From Neocallimastix lanati (nom. inval.) (taxonomy: Eukaryota; Neocallimastigomycota; Neocallimastigomycetes; Neocallimastigales; Neocallimastigaceae): a stretch of 64,000 nt of DNA. The translations under genes were made by a program, and so were the position numbers. The notes beneath the pieces are model-generated. The model had not been told where the DNA came from, did not search any database, and saw nothing but the letters and a program-made list of their open reading frames with translations. Positions 55,895-64,000 of the stretch are shown piece after piece; the stretch's first letter is position 1; the number at the start of each line of letters is the position of its first letter. Location: NCBI GenBank assembly GCA_016946835.1, contig JACVTC010000060.1, positions 879,501 through 943,500 of the forward strand. The letters run 5' to 3'.

Positions 55895-58800
55895 TCTCCG
55901 ATTAAAACTATTCAATATAATTATCCAACTTTAAACCCTCCTCTTCCTAATTCTTTCTTTTTGTTTAAATCATTTATCCCAACAATAAACAAAAGGAACA
56001 AAAACATTAAATTACAAACCAAATCAATGTTAGATTGTGGTTCTTACTGCAATTTTATTTCTACCAATTTAATCTCTCGGTTAAATCTTGTACCTCAAAA
56101 ACTTAATAATAAAATATATATAAAAGGTATTAGTGGTGATACAGATTCCATTAATGAATTTGTGTCTTTAAATTTTCAACTAAAAATCAAAATTAACAAT
56201 ACGTTTCATTTAATCAAATTTAAAGAAAAATTCCTTGTGTCAAAACATATTCCAGTGGATTTACTCCTTGGAAATCAATTTATGAAAAACTATAAAATAC
56301 ATTTTAGTTATGATAATCATTATCTTTACTCTACTTTTAAAATTTCAAAATTTAAATCAAGAATTATAAAGAATTTTAAACAAAATGCGAATTCAATTAA
56401 TTTTTATGAAGGATTACCCTATAATTACAACTTTTTAATCTATTCTTTTCTTTCAAATAAGGTATCAGAGGATTCTGAAGAACCTGATATTGAGCGTATT
56501 CCTGAACAGTATAAAGACCTTGCAATAGTCTTCAGTAAAAAGGAAGCAGATAAGCTTCCTCCCCATCGTTTAACGGACTGTGAGATCAATCTTCAACCAG
56601 GTGCTACTTTACATTATGGACCAATCTACCCGCTTACATTGGAAGAATCAGAAGTTTTAAAAGATTACATAAAGGAAAACGAAAAGAAAGGATTTATTAG
56701 AGAATCTCACTCCCCAGCCGGCTATCCTGTTCTCTTTCAAAAAAAGAGTGATGGTTCTCTCCGACTCTGCGTTGACTACAAACGTTTAAATGCGGTTACT
56801 ATTAGAAATTCCTATCCTTTACCGCTCATCAACGACATTATTGAACGAGTCAAAGGAGCCAAGTACTTTACTAAATTGGACTTGCGCTCCGCATATAATT
56901 TAATTCGTATAAAGGAAGGTGATGAATATAAAACAGCTTTCCGTACTAAGTATGGACATTACGAATATTTAGTAATGCCATTTGGTCTTAAAAATGCACC
57001 TGCAATCTTCCAATCTTTTATTAACTCTGTCCTTCGTCCATTCTTAGAGAAATCGGTAATACTCTACCTAGATGACATTCTAATTTATTCTAATTCATTA
57101 GATGATCATCATCAAACTGTACGTGAGGTTCTCAAAAAGCTTATTGACAATAATTTATATGCTAAACTTTCGAAATGTGAATTCGATAAAGAGGAAGTCG
57201 AATTCCTTGGACATATCATTTCTGGTTCTGGTGTGTCCACTGATCCAAAGAAGATCAAATCAATCAAAGAATGGCCCATTCCAAAAAACGTAAAAGAGGT
57301 TCAAAGGTTTCTTGGTCTTTGCAATTACTATAGAAGATTCGTAAGGAATTTTGCTGCTATTGCTAAACCTTTGCATGCTTTAACCAAGAAAGGAAGGAAG
57401 TTTGTTTGGTCTAAAGATTGTGATACCTCCTTCTCAATTCTCAAAAAACGTTTAACTTCTTCCCCTCTCCTCATGCATCCTGACTTAACAAAACCTTTTA
57501 TTGTTGAGTGCGATGCTAGTAACTTTGCTATTGGAGCAGTTCTTTCCCAGTATGATAATGATAATAAGCTTCATCCTATTGCTTATTTTTCTCGTAGTCT
57601 TAACAATGCCGAAATAAACTATTCGATTACCGATAAGGAACTTTTATCAATTAAAGAAGCTTTCTCATCATGGCGTCACCTTTTGTTAGGTGCTAAATTC
57701 AAGATTAAAGTTTTTACTGACCATAGAAATCTTCTATATACCCTTGGAGGGAAGATAGGTAATCAACGTCAACATCGTTGGCATCTATTCTTCCAAGAAT
57801 ACGACTTTGAACTTATCTATCGCCAAGGTAAAAAGAATGGCAAACCCGATTCGTTATCCAGAAGACCAGACTACCAAAAGGAAGATATAGAGGATAAACC
57901 TGAGTTTATCTTAGACAGTAAGAATATTGGTAAAATCCCATGTTTAATTAGTATAACTAACGATCTTCTCAATAATATTAAAATAAACTTAAAGAATGAT
58001 AAGGTTGCTGAGGATCTTCGTATATATTTTTCTGAAAATAATGTCTCTCAAGGTTTCCCTTATAAACCATTTCGCAAAATGAATAAGTTTAAATTAGAAA
58101 ATGATTTAATATTATACAACAATCTTATTTACATACCAGATCAACTTCGTTTAGATATTTTAACTCGTTATCATGAGAAACCTGCTGCGGGTCATTTTGG
58201 TGTCAAAAGAACTTTGGAGTTGATCTCAAGAAACTTTTGGTGGCCCAAGATGGAAGATGATGTTAAGAATTTTGTAAAGTCGTGTGAAACATGTATGAGA
58301 AACAAAAAATCTAGGCACCGAAAATTTGGGTTACTTCAACCGCTTGACGTTCCAGAAAGACCTTGGAAATCAATCGAAATTGATTTCTTATGTGGTCTTC
58401 CACCATCCAAAGGTAATACGGTGATTATGGTTGTAGTTGATAGATTTTCAAAAATGATACACCTTATTCCCTTCAAAGATATTCCAAATTCCGTACAAAC
58501 AGCCAAAGCTTTTATCAATAATATCTATAAGCTCCATGGTCTACCCTATGATATTATTACGGATAGAGGTTCACAGTTTACGAGTGAACTTTGGCAAGAA
58601 TTTCTATTCTTATTAAATATTAAATCGAAAATAGCTACTACTGACCACCATGAAACCGTAGGTCAAGTTGAACGATGCAATTCTTTCATCGAACAATACC
58701 TTCGCTGTTTCTCAAGATCTTTCTATCATGATGATTGGGTTGATTTTCTTCCACTTGCTGAATTTGCTTATAACAACTCAATTCACCCTTCCACTAACGA

Positions 58801-59431
58801 AACTCCCTTTTTTATCAACTATGGATTTCATCCTTACATGGATGAATATACACTACTCCCTACTTGTAACATTAATCATAAAATGGTTCAAAAAGTTTAT
58901 GAAAGTTTTAATCATGTTAAAGAAGTTCTTCTCCGATCCCAAGAGCTATATAAACGTTCTGCTGATAGAAAAAGAATTACCGCTCCTTCTTACAACATTG
59001 ACGATTTGGTGTGGATTCAAGCTCCTCCTTCGTTAAATATAGAATCATGCTCAAAACTAGCTCCATGCAAATTTGGTTCATACAAAGTAACCAATGTTTT
59101 ACATAATAATAATTATGAAATTGAACTTAAAAATTCACCCTTTCCTAAGCATCATAATGTTTTCCACGTCTCTGAACTCGAACCATTCACACCAGTGCCT
59201 GAAAAGTTTAGAAAACGATATAAAGATCCTGAGTCTATTAAGGATATTATTGAAATTGCGGGTTTTAGAACTAACTATAAGAAGAAACAATACGAATATA
59301 AAATCCGTTATAAATATCGTTCCTCCTATAATTGGGTATCTTCTTCTGAAGTTGAAGATAATCCAAGAAACCAAAATATTTTTATTAAATACATTAATAA
59401 TAATAGGAAACCAGTCTCGATCTCATATAGT

Positions 59432-59437
<6 letters not shown>
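55869..59437 (+). CDS. pol: EL8 Pol (protease, reverse transcriptase, RNase H, integrase)
   Basis: The open frame runs from the -1 site; a separate start is not expected (nearest alternative start codon at 55961). Domains in order: retropepsin LDCGSY near 56030 with LLGNQF near 56265, reverse transcriptase (palm box YLDDILIYS near 57065) and RNase H (ECDASNFAIG near 57510). These are followed by the integrase HHCC finger (about 58170-58300) and DDE core (IDFLCGLP 58380, TDRGSQF 58560, GQVERCN 58660). A C-terminal GSYKV module near 59070 ends with HVSELEPF, then a chromodomain-like tail with YNWVSSSEVEDN near 59330. About 1180 residues, the usual length for a gypsy Pol. It looks whole. Confidence 0.94.
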
Positions 59438-59466
<29 letters not shown>

Positions 59467-59649
59467 TTCTTTAAAAATATATATTCAACACAATTTATTT
59501 CTCCAACTAATTTGAAATTCACATGGCCAATTGAACATTTATGTTCAAGTGAATTTCAAATACTTCTTGAGTACTCTTTTGAATAAACTAATATCAAAAA
59601 TATTAGTATTCTTGAATTCGCCTGGAATGCGAATTCTTGGAGAGAGCGT
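59438..59649 (+). other. EL8 3' untranslated region
   Basis: A poly-A run of about 25 nt directly after the pol stop, AT-rich sequence and then the purine tract GGAGAGAGCGT just before the 3' LTR. Confidence 0.75.
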
Positions 59650-60300
59650 TGTCAAGGATTTGATACAAATTAATTTATATTTAATACTACAAAAATAACA
59701 ATTTAATTATAAATATAATTTGTACTCCTTAAATCCTTGTACCGTTCATAACCAAATTAATATTGTATTACATATTAATTAATATTATCCCTTTTATACA
59801 TTATTGAACCCCTAATATATTAATTGATTAATATTGTATTACATATTAATTAACATTATCCCTTTTTATATTAATTAATATAGTTGAATATTATTTATAA
59901 AAATTGTTTTTTATTAATTATATTATTTTATATATTTTTATTATCTTATATTATATATGTATTATTCTATTACTTTATATATTAAAATTATATTTTATAT
60001 TGTTATCTTTAAATTAGTATTTATTAAAATATATTATTAAATATTTTATATTGTTTTTCAAAATATAAAAGAACTAAAAAATATTCTTTTTTAAATCTTT
60101 GTAAGATTATTATTTACAAATAATCTGATAACTTTATAATAAAACATATTAAATAAAAATATAGTTAATTAAAAGTTTAATAATAAAATAATATTTTATA
60201 TTTGAATAAATCAATTTAAAAAAATAAAATAATATCAAAAGGTTATTAGATTAAAGGCTTCCAACCAAGTTTACCCTTTAATCTAAGTACCAACTTAACA
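59650..60300 (+). repeat. 3' LTR of EL8
   Basis: 651 bp, nearly identical to the 5' LTR (one difference noticed, near the TATA box). Confidence 0.93.
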
Positions 60301-60305
60301 TTAGA

Positions 60306-60353
60306 TTTAGTTATTATTCGCTATTTTAGTTAATAATAAACATACCTTTTACA
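60306..60353 (+). repeat. 3' LTR of EL6, last part
   Basis: Matches 39976-40023, ending CCTTTTACA. EL9 begins three bases later. Confidence 0.85.
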
Positions 60354-60356
60354 ACT

Positions 60357-60653
60357 GTTAAGGTTTTAGAGAATTAAATAAAAATAAAGTAAGGAAACAC
60401 AAATTTTATTTATTTATTTATTATTTTTATTTATAAATTTATTTGATTTTATTTGATCATATTTAAAAATTAGTAGCAAAATTTACAACTATTTATACTT
60501 TTTTTCAAGGCATAAAAGTTGTTCTTGCCACTAAATTACATTTTATTTATTTTTTTTTTTAAAAACTATTAAATTTAAATTGATTTTTATAATTAATTAT
60601 ATAAAATTTAATTATAACAATATAAATAAAATACATTTATAATATTAATAAAA

Positions 60654-60704
<51 letters not shown>

Positions 60705-61200
60705 TTATTTATTTAAAAATATCTAAAATATTACTAATAAGAATTTATTTAATTGGCTATAATTTTTATTACAATCTGTTAAAATATTCAAATAAAAATA
60801 AAAATACTATTCTAATATAAAGGTTTTTAATAAAATAAAATATTTTTCAATATAAAATAAAACATTTCGATATAAAATTTTATAATAAAAAGTTAAAATA
60901 TAATATATAAATTTTTAATTATCAATATATAAAAATATTATTAATATAAATTTTCATTATTAATATAAAAAAAATAAGATTTATTATTAATATTGCTAAT
61001 ATAAGTTTTAAATATATAAAAATATTACTATTAATATAAGATTTAATATAAAAATATAAAGTTTAATATAATTTTTGATTTAATTTTTGATCTTTGGATT
61101 TAAAAATTTATTAAAGTACAAAAATAATAATGTACACATAATGTATTAGAAATAAATCGTAGATTTAATTAAGAATGCATTATTTAGTACATTCTTATCA
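60357..61200 (-). repeat. 3' LTR of EL9
   Basis: 844 bp, closely matching the EL2 LTRs, including the internal poly-T block (60657-60702) and TATA box. Confidence 0.9.
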
Positions 61201-61218
61201 AGATGCCCCGACGAAGAC

Positions 61219-64000
61219 TCAAGCTTCTCTGTAAGCGGAGTTAAACTTTACTAAATTTTTAAAGTGAACATTCCTATCGAGTTGCTTTCCAGTCTTCTGA
61301 TCGATTAGGGTTGCCGTGTTGAATTGAATTTTTAAAATTTTAAATGGTCCATTGTAATATGGTTCTAGCTTAGTGCGGCTAAAGTTTCTAACAAGAACAA
61401 GATCACCAGCCTTTAATTCTTTTCCTTTTTTCATACTTATTTGTTCTTCTCGTCTTGTTGCCCAATACTTGTTAGCATTCTTCACATTTTCGCATGCTTC
61501 TCTAGTCCATTGATAATGACGAACAAATTTTTCCATTAAGATTTCATCATATGATTTACCTGCATTTTCAATTGTTCTTATGGCTATATCATAAGGCTGT
61601 TGGTCTTCTCTTCCATATACTAATTCAAAACTAGAATGTCCAGTAGCTGTATTTTTGGTAGTTCGAAGTGCCCATAAAGCAGAAGGTAAAACTTCATCCC
61701 AATCTTGATTTTTCCTTCCTAATAAACGAAGTAATTTTCCAATTTCTTTATTTCGATTTTCAGTAAGGCCATTTGATTCAGGGTGGTAAGTAGCTACAAA
61801 TTTAACATATACATCATAAAGATCAAGAAAGATTTTAGTCATATCAGAAGTGAATTGGACTCCATTATCAGTAGTAATAACTTGAGGGACACCATGTCTT
61901 GCAAAAACGTTTATTAAAAATTTAATTATATCAGAGGAAGTTATGTTTTCAGTGGGTTCGGCTTCAACCCATTTGGTAAAGTAATCAACAGTTACTATAA
62001 TATATTGATTATTATTTCTTGTTTTTGGTAACGGTCCTATAATATCTAATCCTAAATGCACAAAGGGACCCTCCACTTTAGTTGGATGGTTTTCGGTTGG
62101 TTCTGGATATGGTTGAGGACGATTTAACTGGCATTTTTCACAATTACTAACAATTCTTTTGATATCTTTAATCATATGATTCCAATAAAAGTTTTTCTTA
62201 AGTCTTTGATATGTTTTGTAATATCCTTCGTGGCCAATATTATGAGCTTCTAAAATTAATTTAAACCTTTCATTTTCGTCCGTTATTAATTTTCTATAAT
62301 TTCCATTGTCGATAAAGTAATCTTCACCATCAATAACAGTAAACTTTTCATTAATAAATTCCTTTATAACTTTAGATAATAATTCTTCATTATTTCCATT
62401 AGTAATTTTTGTTAATAATATCTTTCTCTCTTCCTTACTTTTCATTCTTGAAAGAGCATCAGCTAACACATTCTTTTTGCCTGATTCATATTTTATATTA
62501 ATTCCAAGCATACTAGCGGTTAGACACCATCTTGTTTGCCTTGCATTCAAAGGTTCTTTATTCTTAAATAAACCAACTAATGGTTTATGATCTGTGTAAA
62601 TAGTTGTAGGTAGTGGATTTCCTTCAATATAAGATTTAAATTTAGTCATACAGTAAAACAAAGCGGTTCCTTCCAAATCGGTAATACCATAATTCTTTTC
62701 AGCTTTCTTTAAACTTCTACTTATAAAGTGTATTGGATGCTCCTTACCGGTTTCTTCTTCTTTTTGTAAAAGAACTCCACCAATTCCATTATACGAAGCA
62801 TCAGTTCTAATGATAAAAGGTTTGTCAAATGACGGAAATTTTAGAATAGGCGCATTGATTAATTTTTCTTTTAGGAGTTCAAAGCTTTCTTGTTGTTCTT
62901 TATTCCATTCATATTTAGTATTCTTTTTCAATAATTTACATAAAGGTGAGGTAATTTGAGCATATTTAGGGATAAAGTCACGATAATACCCTATTGCTCC
63001 TAGAAATGATCTTAATTCATGAATTGATGAAGGGGCTTCCCACTTCTTAATAGCTGTTATTTTACTTTCCATGGGACTTAATCCTTTAGTAGTAAGTTTG
63101 TGACCTAATACATCAACTTCAGTTTGAAGAAAATGGCACTTTTCAATATTAATTTTTAATTTGTTTTCTTTAAATACTTCTAATACTTGTTTAATATGAA
63201 TTAAATGTTCTTCGATACTTTTTGAATAGATCAAAACATCATCAATAAATACGTAAACAAATTCACCAATAAAAGGGAATAAAATTTTATTCATTTCTCT
63301 TTGGAAGGTTGAGGGAGCTCCAGTAAGTCCAAAAGGCATAACCTTAAATTGATAATTTCCAAACTTAGTAGTGAAAGTGGTTACTTCAACGCTTTCTTCA
63401 TCCATTAAGATTTGGTGAAAACCAGAAAATAAATCAAGAGTTGTAAATATTTTAGCTCCTCCGAGACTATCAAAAATTTCATCTATATATGGAACTGAAT
63501 AAGAATCTTTTTCTGTCATATCATTGACTTTTCGGTAGTCAATGCACAAGCGCCACTTTCCATTGTGTTTTAGAATAAGTACTACTGGAGATGACCATTC
63601 TGAACAGGATGGTTCTATCAATCCTTTCTTAATAAGTTTTGTAAGTTCTTCTTTTAAGATATCTGATTTTAATTTAGTTAACCTATAACTTCTTAATTTT
63701 ACTGGCTTTGCATTTGCTTTTAAACGGATCTTATGTGGTGAAAGTTTAGAAGGAGTTAGTTCTTCTGTTGAAGTGGCAACTATGTCAATCATTTCTTTGA
63801 GAATTTTAATAATTTGTTCTTTATAATCTTTATTTAAGGTACTTAAAAATTCATCACTCTCAATAAATTCCATTGGAGTTAATTCCTTTATAATTTCCTT
63901 TTCATTATTCGTTTCTTTAACTTTTCTAATAGTGCAAATTATACTTTCTTCATCATAATATTGATTATTTATTTTAGCTATTTCTTCGTATTCACTTTCT
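61219..64000 (-). CDS. pol: EL9 Pol (reverse transcriptase, RNase H, integrase), partial
   Basis: A long open frame continues off the right edge; its N-terminal pre-protease and protease parts are outside the window. The reverse transcriptase has FIDDVLIYS near plus 63225-63255. RNase H has RTDASYNGIGG near 62800 and the Y-TDHKPL block near 62580. The integrase has an HHCC finger (H..H, CEKC near 62130-62230) and a DDE core (LDIIGPLP near 62040, TTDNG near 61870, HPESNGLTE near 61770). The GPF module near 61345 is followed by no chromodomain. Nearly identical to EL2 Pol. The visible part looks whole. Confidence 0.92.
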   Translation of the reverse strand, partial: ESEYEEIAKINNQYYDEESIICTIRKVKETNNEKEIIKELTPMEFIESDEFLSTLNKDYKEQIIKILKEMIDIVATSTEELTPSKLSPHKIRLKANAKPVKLRSYRLTKLKSDILKEELTKLIKKGLIEPSCSEWSSPVVLILKHNGKWRLCIDYRKVNDMTEKDSYSVPYIDEIFDSLGGAKIFTTLDLFSGFHQILMDEESVEVTTFTTKFGNYQFKVMPFGLTGAPSTFQREMNKILFPFIGEFVYVFIDDVLIYSKSIEEHLIHIKQVLEVFKENKLKINIEKCHFLQTEVDVLGHKLTTKGLSPMESKITAIKKWEAPSSIHELRSFLGAIGYYRDFIPKYAQITSPLCKLLKKNTKYEWNKEQQESFELLKEKLINAPILKFPSFDKPFIIRTDASYNGIGGVLLQKEEETGKEHPIHFISRSLKKAEKNYGITDLEGTALFYCMTKFKSYIEGNPLPTTIYTDHKPLVGLFKNKEPLNARQTRWCLTASMLGINIKYESGKKNVLADALSRMKSKEERKILLTKITNGNNEELLSKVIKEFINEKFTVIDGEDYFIDNGNYRKLITDENERFKLILEAHNIGHEGYYKTYQRLKKNFYWNHMIKDIKRIVSNCEKCQLNRPQPYPEPTENHPTKVEGPFVHLGLDIIGPLPKTRNNNQYIIVTVDYFTKWVEAEPTENITSSDIIKFLINVFARHGVPQVITTDNGVQFTSDMTKIFLDLYDVYVKFVATYHPESNGLTENRNKEIGKLLRLLGRKNQDWDEVLPSALWALRTTKNTATGHSSFELVYGREDQQPYDIAIRTIENAGKSYDEILMEKFVRHYQWTREACENVKNANKYWATRREEQISMKKGKELKAGDLVLVRNFSRTKLEPYYNGPFKILKIQFNTATLIDQKTGKQLDRNVHFKNLVKFNSAYREA

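Larger units (their letters stand above)
53963..60300 (+). mobile_element. EL8: Ty3/gypsy LTR retrotransposon, young and apparently whole
   Basis: Plus-strand element with 651-bp LTRs (53963-54613, 59650-60300) in which I noticed one difference, flanked by the duplication TTAGA (53958-53962, 60301-60305). The order is primer site, gag (54648-55871), -1 signal, pol to 59437, a poly-A tract, purine tract GGAGAGAGCGT and 3' LTR. It was inserted 3 bases from EL7 in the LTR of EL6. It looks whole. Confidence 0.93.
39467..60353 (+). mobile_element. EL6: Ty3/gypsy chromovirus-like element, split by two insertions
   Basis: Plus-strand element: 5' LTR 39467-40023, primer site 40023-40034, leader, gag-pol 40703-46381, purine tract CCTTGGGAGAGGCCT and 3' LTR 46406-60353. 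The 3' LTR is interrupted by EL7 (46912-53954) and EL8 (53963-60300); its last 50 bases are at 60306-60353. No matching target duplication was found at its outer edges. It is less AT-rich than everything around it. The coding part has about one break. LTRs differ at only a few positions. Confidence 0.9.
60357..64000 (-). mobile_element. EL9: EL2-family Ty3/gypsy element, partial (runs off right edge)
   Basis: Minus-strand element: 3' LTR 60357-61200, the same GGGGCATCT purine tract and pol from 61219 past the window edge. It is nearly identical to EL2 in both LTR and coding parts. It begins three bases after the EL6 LTR end. The visible part looks whole. Confidence 0.9.

Overview
This window is a repeat-dense, very AT-rich eukaryotic region with no recognisable host protein gene. 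Long poly-A/T tracts, Asn/Lys-rich proteins, Pol III tRNA genes with T-run terminators and several Ty3/gypsy (Metaviridae-type) LTR retrotransposons suggest an AT-rich early-diverging fungus. An anaerobic gut fungus (Neocallimastigomycota) is my best guess; other AT-rich protists or fungi cannot be excluded.

Layout. From about 2.4 to 36.6 kb lies a tandem array of seven units of roughly 1.5 kb. Each unit opens with a complete tRNA-Trp(CCA) gene followed by a T-run and a shared AT-rich body. LTR elements have been inserted between and inside the units: EL1 (1-2377, runs off the left edge), solo LTR S1 (3901-4444), EL2 (5992-14971), non-autonomous EL3 (18325-21326), EL4 (21330-28054, inserted at the edge of EL3), solo LTR F (30884-32330), and solo LTRs of other families inside unit bodies. 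From 37.5 to 39.4 kb is EL5, an unusual element with LTRs in inverted orientation around a gag-like ORF. From 39.5 to 60.35 kb is EL6, a gypsy element whose right LTR is split by two further complete elements, EL7 (46912-53954) and EL8 (53963-60300). From 60357 to the right edge is EL9, a close relative of EL2.

Two groups can be separated from cis signals. Group 1 (EL1, EL2, EL3, EL9, solo LTRs S1 and F, perhaps N) has LTRs that start TGAT on the sense strand. Where an internal region is visible (EL1, EL2, EL3) it has a TGG... primer site typical of tRNA priming. S1, EL1, EL2, EL3 and F all sit 14-15 nt upstream of a tRNA-Trp gene, in the same orientation, which resembles Ty3 targeting of Pol III start sites. 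Group 2 (EL4, EL5, EL6, EL7, EL8, solo LTR E) inserts with 5-bp duplications at scattered AT-rich sites. It has no tRNA-type primer site; instead 11-13 nt just after the 5' LTR are complementary to a stretch 35-40 nt downstream of the LTR TATA box, with compensating changes between families. That is the signature of Tf1-like self-priming.

In EL1, EL2, EL7 and EL8 gag and pol meet at a classical -1 slippery heptamer followed by a hairpin. Several elements look recent: EL4 LTRs appear identical and EL8 and EL3 LTRs nearly so. EL2, EL6 and EL7 are broken copies. Positions are read by eye and LTR edges may shift by one base.
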